Assembly: GCF_003612555.1 (NCBI RefSeq)
Contig: NZ_RAZF01000001.1
Location: forward strand, 1-64,000
Reading direction: 5' to 3'
DNA: 64,000 bases
Source: Acutalibacter sp. 1XD8-33
GTDB lineage: Bacteria; Bacillota; Clostridia; Oscillospirales; Acutalibacteraceae
Shown here one piece after another: positions 1-6,260 of the stretch (positions are counted from its first letter, which is position 1; the number at the start of each line of letters is the position of its first letter). Below the pieces are notes generated by a model. That model was not told the origin of the DNA, made no database searches, and saw only the letters and a list, made by a program, of their open reading frames with translations. Position numbers and translations under genes: made by a program.

Positions 1-93
1 TCTGTCATCGAGCTGGAACGGTATCTCTCCGGCGGTAGTCAGGCCGGAACCGATTTTTCAGAAAGTAGTCAATCCGTAAAAGACCACACCTGA
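1..93 (+). CDS. Integrase C-terminus of a left-hand neighbouring element (partial)
   Basis: The window opens inside a reading frame that ends at a TGA (91-93) and encodes the last 30 residues of a tyrosine integrase. It contains ELERYLSGGSQ, which closely matches the C-terminus of the full integrase at 51569-52660 (QLERYLSGGSQ). The following ~50 bases are also nearly identical to the bases after that integrase, and the tRNA-derived core comes next. This is therefore the integrase end of a second element integrated at the same tRNA site, placed head-to-tail with this prophage. The rest of the gene lies outside the window. Confidence 0.88.
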   Translation, partial: SVIELERYLSGGSQAGTDFSESSQSVKDHT

Positions 94-141
94 CCACACA
101 AAGCAAAAACCCCGGAAGCCACATAGCTTCTAGGGTTTTCG

Positions 142-189
142 TGGTGGGCGCTAACGGACTTGAACCGCTGACCCCCTGCACGTCAAGCA
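142..189. repeat. attL core (48-bp copy of tRNA-Val 3' half)
   Basis: These 48 bases are identical to 52723-52770, which is the 3' half of the tRNA-Val gene including the encoded CCA and the anticodon arm up to its 5' stem. Base 190 (c) differs from base 52771 (g), which marks the crossover limit. The copy lacks the 5' half of the tRNA and is not a functional tRNA gene. Confidence 0.93.
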
Positions 190-285
190 CTCCGGGTCAG
201 TACACACTTGTACAAAAACCCGCATAAAATCTGGATTTTTTTGACTTCCCGGCACGGGCGGGAATGGGGTATTTTCAGCCGCCGG

Positions 286-303
286 GTAGTCAAAAAGTAG
301 TCA
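286..303 (+). repeat. Left integrase arm-type sites (GTAGTCA x2)
   Basis: Two GTAGTCA heptamers start at 286 and 297, 11 bp apart, i.e. one helical turn. The same pair with 11-bp spacing occurs on the right end (52635 and 52646). Matching short repeats flanking the two ends of an element are typical of integrase arm-binding sites. The role is inferred from position and symmetry. Confidence 0.6.
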
Positions 304-318
304 GATGCAGGAACACAC

Positions 319-356
319 CAAGTACCAATTTGCCGCGCCCGGCAAATTGGTACTTG
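319..356. repeat. 17-bp perfect inverted repeat (hairpin) overlapping a -35 box
   Basis: CAAGTACCAATTTGCCG (319-335) pairs perfectly with 340-356 across a 4-nt loop. It is followed by ACTTTTTG on the plus strand, so it could terminate transcripts arriving from the left-hand element. Its right arm also carries the first bases of the TTGACT -35 box of the next gene, so it could equally be a DNA operator. Confidence 0.65.
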
Positions 357-394
357 ACTTTTTGCAACGCAAGTAGTATACTTATTGCGTTGCA
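354..394 (+). promoter_or_regulatory. Promoter with palindromic operator for the RHH gene
   Basis: TTGACT (354-359), a 17-bp spacer and TATACT (377-382) form a near-consensus promoter. A perfect 10-bp inverted repeat, TGCAACGCAA (363-372) and TTGCGTTGCA (385-394), is centred on the -10 box. The gene downstream encodes a ribbon-helix-helix protein, a class that binds such palindromes as dimers of dimers, so autorepression is likely (inference). Confidence 0.75.
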
Positions 395-411
395 GAAAGT
401 GAGGTGACAAG

Positions 412-585
412 ATGCCGCCCAAAATGGGCCGGCCAAAAGCAGACAAGCCAAAAAGTGTAAACTACACTATTCGCATGGATGTTGAAACAGAAAAGCGACT
501 GCAAGCCTATTGCCTTAAACATGAGATTCCTCGAAGTGAGGCAATACGGCAAGGGGTACATCTCCTTTTGGCCCAAGATAAATAA
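412..585 (+). CDS. Small ribbon-helix-helix (CopG/Arc-like) DNA-binding protein
   Basis: A 57-aa protein. It has a basic N-terminus (MGRPKADKPKSV), then one beta strand NYTIRMDVE and two helices (TEKRLQAYCLKHE and RSEAIRQGVHLLLAQ). This is the order of the ribbon-helix-helix fold, in which the strand contacts DNA as a dimer. The ATG at 412 follows GAGGTGA at good spacing; the internal ATG at 424 is less well placed. It lies directly behind a promoter whose -10 is enclosed by a 10-bp palindrome. It may be a transcriptional regulator of the left accessory region or an accessory factor near the att site. No toxin partner is apparent next to it. Confidence 0.8.
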   Translation: MPPKMGRPKADKPKSVNYTIRMDVETEKRLQAYCLKHEIPRSEAIRQGVHLLLAQDK

Positions 586-632
586 CGGAACTGCCCTCCC
601 GTGGAAAGTTGAGCAGTCCGTTGCACACCAAT

Positions 633-674
633 CCCCGAAAGGCTTGGTAAATCTATTCTACCAAACCTCCGGGG
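633..674 (+). other. Hairpin in the leader of the 699 gene
   Basis: CCCCG (633-637) pairs with CGGGG (670-674), and TTGGTA (644-649) pairs with TACCAA (659-664) around a 9-nt loop. The hairpin ends ten bases before the AAGGAGG ribosome binding site. It has no T-run, so it is more likely a stabilising or regulatory leader structure than a terminator. Confidence 0.45.
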
Positions 675-698
675 AAATTACAAGGAGGTAAATCAAAA

Positions 699-1043
699 AT
701 GTGCATTGAAACTGAAAGCACAGCCGAGCCCGCAATGACCACCAAAGACCAGGAGCGTGAGGCCCTGCAGCAGATCAAGGCCCTGGTGGCCGACCTGGGG
801 CCGAATAGCTACATCGCCACCGCTTTCCGCGGCGTGTTCGATATCGCCGAAGAGAACATCGACAACGACTTCTCCGGAAACCCGGTGGACCACGCCCAGG
901 AGCTGGGGGAGCAGCTGGCCCAGCGCACGGTGCAGGTCGGCCAGCTGGCAGATGAGCTTGCCGAGTACAAGGCCCGGGCCGAAACGGCAGAGGCCCAGTT
1001 GATTGTTCTGAAAGCCAAACTGTACGACTACATGACAGCCTAA
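699..1043 (+). CDS. Hypothetical coiled-coil phage protein
   Basis: A 114-aa acidic protein. The N-terminal 60 residues form a helical segment (QEREALQQIKALVADLGPNSYIATAFRGVFDIAEENI). A coiled coil follows (residues ~67-110, ELGEQLAQRTVQVGQLADEL...) rich in Ala, Glu, Gln and Leu. There are no cysteines suggesting metal binding, no signal peptide and no membrane segment. The ATG follows AAGGAGGTAAATC, an excellent ribosome binding site. It probably shares the promoter of the RHH gene, since only ~110 bp separate them and the hairpin at 633-674 lacks a T-run. It ends just before a bidirectional terminator. Function not recognised. Confidence 0.65.
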   Translation: MCIETESTAEPAMTTKDQEREALQQIKALVADLGPNSYIATAFRGVFDIAEENIDNDFSGNPVDHAQELGEQLAQRTVQVGQLADELAEYKARAETAEAQLIVLKAKLYDYMTA

Positions 1044-1054
1044 AGAAATACACA

Positions 1055-1083
1055 AAAGGGGCGGAATAACTTTCCGCCCCTTT
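1055..1083. terminator. Bidirectional rho-independent terminator
   Basis: AAAGGGGCGGAA (1055-1066) pairs with TTCCGCCCCTTT (1072-1083) around a 5-nt loop. A/T tails are present on both sides, so it can stop transcription from either strand. It lies between the convergent genes 699-1043 and 1085-1333. Confidence 0.9.
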
Positions 1084-1084
1084 G

Positions 1085-1333
1085 CTATGCCCTGCCGCTT
1101 TCCCCTTGCGCTATCCTGTCCAGCTCCAGCAAGTCCTCAATGTGGCACCCCAGCACCTGCGCCACCTTATACAGCTGGTAGACATTTGGGCTGGTGCGCG
1201 TCCTCTTGGCCCAGCCCTCTATGGTGCGGATCGGCACCCCGCTCTGCCGGGCCAGTTCCCGCCGGGTGATGCCCTTCTCCACACAGAGCTTGTCCATTGG
1301 AGTCATGTCCTCGCTATAAGTCATACGCCTCAT
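1085..1333 (-). CDS. XRE-family helix-turn-helix regulator
   Basis: An 82-aa single-domain HTH protein. Helix 1 is MDKLCVEKGI; the HTH proper is TRRELARQSGVPIRTIEGWAKRTRTSPNVYQLYKVAQVLGC, followed by HIEDLL, a classic lambda-repressor-like fold. The ATG at 1333 was chosen because it follows GGAGGCGCTTATA; an upstream ATG at 1354 has no good ribosome site. It is divergent from the amidoligase operon, with its own promoter at 1363-1391, so it is a candidate local repressor of that cassette (inference). No peptidase or ligand domain is attached. Confidence 0.85.
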   Translation of the reverse strand: MRRMTYSEDMTPMDKLCVEKGITRRELARQSGVPIRTIEGWAKRTRTSPNVYQLYKVAQVLGCHIEDLLELDRIAQGESGRA

Positions 1334-1362
1334 TATAAGCGCCTCCTTCTCCATTTTACTCT

Positions 1363-1391
1363 ATTATCCCTCAAATGCGTGGTTTTGTCAA
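1363..1391 (-). promoter_or_regulatory. Promoter of the XRE gene
   Basis: On the minus strand TTGACA (1391-1386), a 17-bp spacer and GATAAT (1368-1363) match the sigma-A consensus. They lie upstream of the XRE start at 1333. Confidence 0.75.
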
Positions 1392-1441
1392 GCCGGCATA
1401 TGCACCAGGTATCAAAGCGAAAGTTTGTGCGCCTTAGCCTC

Positions 1442-1470
1442 TTGTAATTACGGCGATTGCATGGTAATAT
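1442..1470 (+). promoter_or_regulatory. Weak candidate promoter of the amidoligase gene
   Basis: TTGTAA (1442-1447), a 17-bp spacer and TAATAT (1465-1470) lie 33 bases upstream of the amidoligase ATG. The -35 is poor, and the palindrome GTAATTAC overlaps it, which suggests regulated use. Confidence 0.4.
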
Positions 1471-1502
1471 ACAGACACAATCAAACCACGGAGGTAAACA
1501 AA

Positions 1503-2456
1503 ATGAACGCGAAACTTGCTAAAATGGTCGAGGACATGAAGAAACAAACCATCGGCGTGGAAATCGAAATGGCGGAAATCACCCGCCAGCAGGCCGCAAA
1601 GGTGGTAGCAAAATATTTCGGTACCGAGCGCACTGTCCGGCACGATGGCGGCAGCTATGATTCCTGGAGCTGCCAGGACCGGCAGGGCCGGACCTGGAAA
1701 ATCACCCGGGACGTAAGCATCCATGCCAGCTCCGATATCAAAAAGGCCGAACTTGGCACTCCGATCCTTACTTACGATGACCTGGAGGACCTGCAGGAAA
1801 TCGCCCGCCAGCTCCGTCACGCCGGGGCCATCAGCAACCCGGCCCACGGCTGCGGGGTACATATTCACATCGGAGCCAACGGCCACACACCCGCTTCCCT
1901 GCGGAACCTGGCAAACCTCATGGCCAGCCACGAGAGCCTGCTGGCCAGCGCCCTGAATCTCGACCAGAATCGAATGGGCACCTACTGCAAAACCGTTGAC
2001 CCCCGCTTCCTGGAGCGGCTGAACCGGGAAAAGCCCAGCACGATGGCGGCTCTGTCCGATGTGTGGTATAAAAGCCAGAACGCCGATTATGGCCGCACCC
2101 ACCACTACAATTCCAGCCGCTACCATATGCTGAACTTCCACGCCACCTTCACCCACGGCACCGTTGAATTCCGGCTTTTCCAGTTCGACAACCCCGGCGA
2201 GGGCCGCAAGGGTGGGATCCACGCAGGCCAGCTGAAGACCTACATCCAGCTGTGCCTGGCCCTGAGCCAGATGGCAAAGGTCGCTAAAAGCGCCAGTCCC
2301 CGGCCCCAGCAGAACGAGAATCCCCGGTACGCAATGCGGACATGGCTGCTCCGCCTGGGCTTCATCGGGGAGGAGTTCAAAACGGCCCGGGAAATCCTCA
2401 CCCGGCGCTTGAGCGGCGATACCGCTTTCCGGCACACCAGCCGCCCTGCAGCTTGA
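1503..2456 (+). CDS. Putative amidoligase (Amidoligase_2, glutamine-synthetase-like fold)
   Basis: A 317-aa protein with the family signatures in order: TIGVEIEM near residue 20 (metal-binding Glu pair), GCGVHIHIG near residue 120 (His-x-His) and HGTVEFRLFQFD near residue 225 (Glu/Arg of the active site). The family (COOH-NH2 ligases) is predicted to form amide or isopeptide bonds using ATP; substrates are unknown for most members. The ATG at 1503 follows GGAGGTAAACAAA; an in-frame upstream start lacks a ribosome site. It is followed by a gamma-glutamylcyclotransferase-like gene and a zinc-ribbon gene, an association that suggests synthesis and removal of a gamma-glutamyl-type amide. It probably acts in the cytoplasm. 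It is phage cargo rather than a structural gene. Confidence 0.85.
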   Translation: MNAKLAKMVEDMKKQTIGVEIEMAEITRQQAAKVVAKYFGTERTVRHDGGSYDSWSCQDRQGRTWKITRDVSIHASSDIKKAELGTPILTYDDLEDLQEIARQLRHAGAISNPAHGCGVHIHIGANGHTPASLRNLANLMASHESLLASALNLDQNRMGTYCKTVDPRFLERLNREKPSTMAALSDVWYKSQNADYGRTHHYNSSRYHMLNFHATFTHGTVEFRLFQFDNPGEGRKGGIHAGQLKTYIQLCLALSQMAKVAKSASPRPQQNENPRYAMRTWLLRLGFIGEEFKTAREILTRRLSGDTAFRHTSRPAA

Positions 2457-2522
2457 AGGACTTAGGTGCAGTTAATGCAGTTAACTGCTATGCCCATACC
2501 GAGAACCCGCCAAAGAGCGGGC

Positions 2523-2551
2523 TTTCGGTGGTAGGAGAACTATGTTATAAT
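2523..2551 (+). promoter_or_regulatory. Candidate extended -10 promoter before the cyclotransferase gene
   Basis: TATAAT (2546-2551) is preceded by TGT, giving an extended -10 (TGnTATAAT). The -35 (TTTCGG, 2523-2528, 17-bp spacer) is poor. A CCCGC...GCGGG hairpin lies just upstream (about 2508-2522). The gene may therefore be transcribed both with and independently of the amidoligase. Confidence 0.5.
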
Positions 2552-2574
2552 AAACCTGAAAGGAATGTTGAATC

Positions 2575-3054
2575 ATGAAAAAATACTACCTTGCTTATGG
2601 AAGCAATCTGAACCGGGAGCAGATGGGGTACCGCTGCCCCAATGCCCAGCCTGTGGGCACTGTCCAGCTGGAGAGCTGGCGGCTGATTTTCCGGGGGAGC
2701 GGAACCGGGAACTATCTCACCATTGAACCGGCTCCCGGCTATTCCGTGCCTGTGGCCGTGTGGGCCGTTACAAAGGCCGACGAAGCGGCCCTGGACCGCT
2801 ATGAGGGCTTTCCTGTGTTCTACCGTAAAGAAACCCTACCTATTACTTATACCGGCCTTAAAACGGCGCAGGAGCGGCAAGTGGAGGCTTTTGTCTATCT
2901 CATGAACGACGGGCATCCGGCGGGCCTGCCCACCACCCGGTACATGGACACCTGCGAGGTGGGCTACCGGGACTTTGGCTTTGACCCCGAGGCGCTGCTG
3001 GGGGCCAGGGCATACACGAGGGAGGTGATGGCGCTTGAAAGAAACGAGGGATAA
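2575..3054 (+). CDS. Gamma-glutamylcyclotransferase-like protein (AIG2/GGCT)
   Basis: A 159-aa protein opening with YYLAYGSNLN, the substrate-binding YGSN loop of the GGCT/BtrG/AIG2 fold. The catalytic Glu is in DRYEGFPVFYRKE (about residues 80-92). Known members cyclise gamma-glutamyl groups to 5-oxoproline, releasing the amine. Length and motifs are typical and intact. It follows the amidoligase and overlaps the zinc-ribbon gene by 20 nt. The ribosome site is AAGGA, with a somewhat long spacing. In this context it may remove or edit the product of the amidoligase (inference). The substrate is not known. Confidence 0.88.
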   Translation: MKKYYLAYGSNLNREQMGYRCPNAQPVGTVQLESWRLIFRGSGTGNYLTIEPAPGYSVPVAVWAVTKADEAALDRYEGFPVFYRKETLPITYTGLKTAQERQVEAFVYLMNDGHPAGLPTTRYMDTCEVGYRDFGFDPEALLGARAYTREVMALERNEG

Positions 3055-3247
3055 TCTGTACCAGCTGATGGTCTGCCCCAAATGCGGCAAGCCCTACCGG
3101 GGCGCCCCGGCGATCTCACGGGACAACACCCGGCTGATCTGCCCGGACTGCGGCACCCGCGAGGCCCTGGAGGGGCTGGGCCTGAGCCAAGAGGAACAGG
3201 AGCACATCCTGGGGAATATACACCGATACCAGGAGGAGCAAGAGTAA
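3035..3247 (+). CDS. Small zinc-ribbon protein
   Basis: A 70-aa protein with two CxxC pairs, MVCPKCGKPYRG and ICPDCGTREAL, forming a four-cysteine zinc ribbon. An acidic helical tail follows (LSQEEQEHILGNIHRYQEEQE). Translation probably starts at TTG (3035), nine bases after GGAGGTG inside the preceding gene, so the two are translationally coupled. It may be a DNA, RNA or protein-binding partner of the amidoligase/cyclotransferase pair. The role is unknown. Confidence 0.72.
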   Translation: MKETRDNLYQLMVCPKCGKPYRGAPAISRDNTRLICPDCGTREALEGLGLSQEEQEHILGNIHRYQEEQE

Positions 3248-3249
3248 AG

Positions 3250-3296
3250 GCATGGAGCGGTCGAGTTGGCAGCCAACTCATGGGCCGCTCCCATGC
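3250..3296. other. Long imperfect hairpin after the amidoligase cassette
   Basis: GAGTTGGC pairs with GCCAACTC across one base, and the flanking GCATGG/CCATGC and AGCGG/CCGCT extend the stem with an internal loop. There is no T-run. It may stabilise the 3' end of the cassette mRNA. Confidence 0.5.
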
Positions 3297-3340
3297 GTTA
3301 TTCCTATCAATTATTTGCGTAAAAAAACAAGCCGTTTGTG

Positions 3341-3369
3341 TAGACACACACACGAATTCGTGCTATAAT
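3341..3369 (+). promoter_or_regulatory. Strong promoter with a 12-bp palindrome in the spacer
   Basis: TAGACA (3341-3346), a 17-bp spacer and a perfect TATAAT (3364-3369). The spacer contains the perfect palindrome CACGAATTCGTG (3351-3362). This suggests a repressor operator that would shut the promoter during lysogeny. Confidence 0.8.
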
Positions 3370-3393
3370 GACAAAAAAACGGAGGTGGAGGAT

Positions 3394-4242
3394 GTGCTAA
3401 CTATTTTGAATAATGTCTCACCATCATGCTGGGAATCCTTTTGCAAATTGGTTTCTGCATCTCCATTTGAGTTTATTACTATGCTTATTGCTGGCTTATC
3501 GGCTATTATCGCTTTTTGTGCGTATGTGCATCAACGCCGGCAATCAAAAAAGGCATCAGCCTGTAAATTGGCGCAATACTATGCTGAGAGCATCATTCCC
3601 AGAGCATCTTATACTTCTTCCGTTTATGTGGCAAATAAGTATGCTGAAACTAATAAGGTTGCCTTTCCTTTGGACAAGATTACATCATTCTCAAAAAAGG
3701 AAATGGATAGACTAATTTCTGAGGCTAAAAAACAGTTAGCAATCGAAGAAACTGAAAAAATTTCACCCACGTCTTTGAGGATAAACAAGATTATATTTGC
3801 TAGTTCTGAAGATGAGCGCAAAATGTATGTAGATATGCGCGTCGAAGAAAACAGTGTAGGCAAGTCTCCTGAAAACTTAAATGCAATGCTTTTGCAACGG
3901 GACTTTGATAGAGAAGTCAATCTATTATTGAATGATCTTGAGTGGTTTTCAATGCAATGCCGATATAAAGTTGCAGACGAGAAACTGATTTATCAATCCT
4001 TACATCAAGTTTTTTTATCCGAAGTACAGATGTTATACCGCTGCATCTGTGCACATAACATTAATGGGGAAGATAAATATTACACTAATTTGATTTGGTT
4101 GTTCAATATTTGGAAGAAACGATTGCTAAAGTACAGAAAAAAGAATGATAGAGCACGGAAAAAGGCTCAAAAGCAGGTTGTTTCTGCCACCAGAAAAGCT
4201 GAGCAAGCAGGAGAAACTACTCATCACGGAAAGTCTGTATAG
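3394..4242 (+). CDS. AT-rich membrane-anchored helical protein, possible exclusion/defence cargo
   Basis: A 282-aa protein. An N-terminal region with one transmembrane helix (about residues 26-45, EFITMLIAGLSAIIAFCAYV) is followed by a basic stop-transfer QRRQSKK. A long helical cytosolic domain and a very basic tail (KKRLLKYRKKNDRARKKAQKQ) complete it. The GTG at 3394 lies eight bases after GGAGG; the longer open frame upstream is non-coding. The base composition is visibly AT-richer than its neighbours and it has its own promoter, both typical of recently acquired phage cargo. The architecture resembles superinfection-exclusion or membrane-effector proteins, but no catalytic motif or known family was recognised. 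Confidence 0.7.
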   Translation: MLTILNNVSPSCWESFCKLVSASPFEFITMLIAGLSAIIAFCAYVHQRRQSKKASACKLAQYYAESIIPRASYTSSVYVANKYAETNKVAFPLDKITSFSKKEMDRLISEAKKQLAIEETEKISPTSLRINKIIFASSEDERKMYVDMRVEENSVGKSPENLNAMLLQRDFDREVNLLLNDLEWFSMQCRYKVADEKLIYQSLHQVFLSEVQMLYRCICAHNINGEDKYYTNLIWLFNIWKKRLLKYRKKNDRARKKAQKQVVSATRKAEQAGETTHHGKSV

Positions 4243-4245
4243 AAC

Positions 4246-4274
4246 TTGACATTTCACATCTTTTCGGTTATACT
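4246..4274 (+). promoter_or_regulatory. Promoter of the 41-aa gene
   Basis: TTGACA (4246-4251), a 17-bp spacer and TATACT (4269-4274) are almost consensus. They lie just after the stop of the preceding gene. Confidence 0.85.
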
Positions 4275-4318
4275 AAAATACGTGTAGAGGTATTCTGCAC
4301 CTGAAAGGAGGGCTTTCG

Positions 4319-4444
4319 ATGTGGTCTACGGCAGCAGAATTCTTTAATCCGTATGAGGAAATTTTGCCCAAGACTTTCTCGAAAGACGACAAAGGCAATT
4401 CCTCAGAAGAAAAAGCAAAGGACCGTCAAGAAGAGAACGGCTAA
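4319..4444 (+). CDS. Small (41-aa) charged hypothetical protein
   Basis: The ATG at 4319 follows GAAAGGAGGGCTTTCG, a near-perfect ribosome site, and a strong promoter lies 45 bp upstream. The product begins MWSTAAEFFNPYEEILPKTFS and ends in a highly charged tail of Lys, Glu, Asp and Arg. It has no membrane segment or cysteine. It stands alone, converging on the late operon. The strong expression signals argue that it is real; function unknown. Confidence 0.65.
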   Translation: MWSTAAEFFNPYEEILPKTFSKDDKGNSSEEKAKDRQEENG

Positions 4445-4501
4445 AACAAAAAGCCCCCGACCCTCCCAGCCGAAACATCGGCCCGGGAAAGCCGGGGGCT
4501 T
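4441..4501 (-). terminator. Terminator of the late operon
   Basis: On the minus strand CCGGGGGCTT-side bases 4501-4493 pair with 4459-4451 (AAGCCCCCG/CGGGGGCTT), followed by TTTTTGTTTT (4450-4441). It lies directly after the stop of the last late gene (4512) and before the convergent 41-aa gene. Confidence 0.82.
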
Positions 4502-4511
4502 CCGTATGTCC

Positions 4512-4925
4512 TTATGCGCTAAACGTCAAAGTGCCCACGCCCATCTTCTGATTCCGCACCTCCGCCTCAATCCGGCTCTTGAGGTACTCATTCAAGTCGC
4601 CGTAGGCGTTCTCGAGAAAGGCCGCGGCTTCGGCAGTCAGCAGGTTCTTCGCCTGAGCCACCGCAATCCCCAAGGCCTCCCGCTGGTTCTCTTTGGTGAA
4701 CTGGCCGGTCTCCTTCAGCTTGTCTACATACACCTGGCTGGTGTACGTCACGGCGGTGGCCACCGCGTCAGCCGCAGCGGCCAGATACTTCTTTGCCGTC
4801 TCGTTCTCGGACTTCTGGCCCAGGTATCCGGCCAGAGCCTTGAGCCCCTTACCGATGAACGCCGCGCACACGGGCACGGCGGCCACCAGGACAGCCTGCA
4901 GCAGGGTTGTCAGAAATTCATTCAT
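4512..4925 (-). CDS. Phage holin, LLH family
   Basis: A 137-aa protein with a hydrophobic N-terminal helix (FLTTLLQAVLVAAVPVCAAFIGKGL). A helical cytoplasmic part follows, with YTSQVYVDKLKETGQFTKENQREALGIAVAQAKNLLT, characteristic of the LLH holin family. Holins form the membrane lesion that releases the endolysin at the end of infection. The ATG follows AGGAGGAATCTGT. It is the last gene of the late operon, two genes after the endolysin, which fits a lysis cassette. Confidence 0.85.
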   Translation of the reverse strand: MNEFLTTLLQAVLVAAVPVCAAFIGKGLKALAGYLGQKSENETAKKYLAAAADAVATAVTYTSQVYVDKLKETGQFTKENQREALGIAVAQAKNLLTAEAAAFLENAYGDLNEYLKSRIEAEVRNQKMGVGTLTFSA

Positions 4926-4936
4926 ACAGATTCCTC

Positions 4937-5266
4937 CTAGCCCATCGGGCCCTCAGTATTGGTTTCGTCAGCTACGAAGCTATTCGCTTTTGCGCTCTCA
5001 AAGGTGATACCGCCCTCCTTATGGTCGGACTTGGCCATGTTCAGGTAGAATGAACACACCACCCCGTGAGCCGTCCAGGGCAAACCCACCATCGCCGAGA
5101 GCCAGGGCAGCGACCCCACATAGCCGTTATGGATGCAGTACGCTGCCAGCAGCAGGCCGCCAATCGTTACGGCCCACAGCAGCCAGCGGATGTCGGTAAT
5201 CAGCTGCTTGGAGTAGTCGGGACGGGTTTTCACCTTGACAGTCTGCTCCTTCATGTGCGCGGCCAT
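4937..5266 (-). CDS. Two-helix membrane protein of the lysis cassette
   Basis: A 109-aa protein with two predicted membrane helices (DIRWLLWAVTIGGLLLAAYCI and LPWLSAMVGLPWTAHGVVCSFYL) separated by a short loop. The N-terminus is basic. The ATG at 5266 overlaps the endolysin stop (TAATG), so it is translationally coupled. Its position between endolysin and LLH holin suggests a second holin, antiholin or pinholin. No family name was recognised with certainty. Confidence 0.75.
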   Translation of the reverse strand: MAAHMKEQTVKVKTRPDYSKQLITDIRWLLWAVTIGGLLLAAYCIHNGYVGSLPWLSAMVGLPWTAHGVVCSFYLNMAKSDHKEGGITFESAKANSFVADETNTEGPMG

Positions 5267-6243
5267 TACAACTTCTCCCGGATGCGCTTGGCAATCACAG
5301 CGGCCTTGCAATCGGACTTGGTGAGGCCCAGCTTGCCGCCGCCAGTGCCGGCAATAACGCCCTTGTCCACCAGTTCCTTGATATCGGCTCTCCAGTAACT
5401 GGGCACTTCCTCCAGCGTGTTGTAGGTGGGATTGATTTCATCGTACATTTTCTTGAAAGTCTTGCCGTCCATAATCGTTTCCTCCTTAGCCGCCGGGTCT
5501 TTGGCCGACGCGATTTTGTTGATGTAGTCCAGGCACACCCAGCCCTCGCCGCAGTAGCCCCAATTCCCATCCTCTTTGGTGATGGTCAGCACCGTACCGT
5601 CAGGATAGGTCTTGAGGACTGCGCCGCTCACAGGGGCCGTGCGGCAGTTCAGGCCGTCATCGGCATTTACCTGGCCCTGGTACGCCTTGAAAGGCTCGGC
5701 GGGAGCGCCGCTGAGTTTTTGGTTGACTTCCTTTGCCAGCTGGCCGTACCGGCTATAAAGGTAATCGCCAGGACAGGATTTGTTGTCAAACCAGCGATGG
5801 GCGCTGAGCACCATTTCGTTTGCTTTGGGCGAGTAGGCCAGGGTAGCCTCTTTGCTCCCCAACCAGAGCACCTTGTTTTTGCCGTGTCTTTTGCAGATGT
5901 CCGCACACAATTCCACCAGAGATTTCCAGACGTTGGCGTTGACGGCGTAGGGATAGAACGCGTCACTGGCGCACTCGATGGTGATGGCCCGGTTGTCGTT
6001 GCTGGGGCTGGAAGAGCACCAGGAGCGGTCGCACTCATCCACTACGACGCCGCTGCGGCCATCGCAACCGATGCCATAGTTGCAGCTTGCGCCTTTGGAC
6101 GTCCGGCTGAACTCATTGCATAAAGCCTCTACGCTCATCTGCCCAACCGCACAGTGGGGCGTGAGCGTGTCAGTATCGTGATTTCTGGGGCTGTTGCGGT
6201 TGGGGCTTATCAGCCGCATACAGCTGAGTGGGCTGTTGCTCAT
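5266..6243 (-). CDS. Endolysin: N-acetylmuramoyl-L-alanine amidase with SH3 domain
   Basis: A 325-aa protein. Residues 1-175 form an Amidase_2 (PGRP-like) domain with the expected zinc ligands in TLTPHCAVGQM and SAHRWFDNKSCPGD. Residues ~185-245 form an SH3-like wall-binding domain (LNCRTAPVSGAVLKTYPDGT...WGYCGEGWVCLDYI). The C-terminal ~60 residues form a small helical repeat domain (PSYWRADIKELVDKGVIAGTG) seen in Clostridia endolysins. It cleaves the bond between MurNAc and L-Ala in peptidoglycan. There is no signal peptide, so release depends on the holins downstream. The start follows AAGGAGG. Confidence 0.92.
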   Translation of the reverse strand: MSNSPLSCMRLISPNRNSPRNHDTDTLTPHCAVGQMSVEALCNEFSRTSKGASCNYGIGCDGRSGVVVDECDRSWCSSSPSNDNRAITIECASDAFYPYAVNANVWKSLVELCADICKRHGKNKVLWLGSKEATLAYSPKANEMVLSAHRWFDNKSCPGDYLYSRYGQLAKEVNQKLSGAPAEPFKAYQGQVNADDGLNCRTAPVSGAVLKTYPDGTVLTITKEDGNWGYCGEGWVCLDYINKIASAKDPAAKEETIMDGKTFKKMYDEINPTYNTLEEVPSYWRADIKELVDKGVIAGTGGGKLGLTKSDCKAAVIAKRIREKL

Positions 6244-6260
6244 AGAAAAAACCTCCTTGT

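Noticed and set aside
142-189. Second tRNA-Val gene at the left end
   Set aside because: Only the 3' half is present; the D arm and 5' acceptor strand are missing, so it is an attachment-site copy.
3082-3393. Upstream extension of the 3394 membrane protein gene
   Set aside because: The open frame overlaps the zinc-ribbon gene in another frame, has no ribosome site, and crosses a hairpin and the promoter at 3341-3369.
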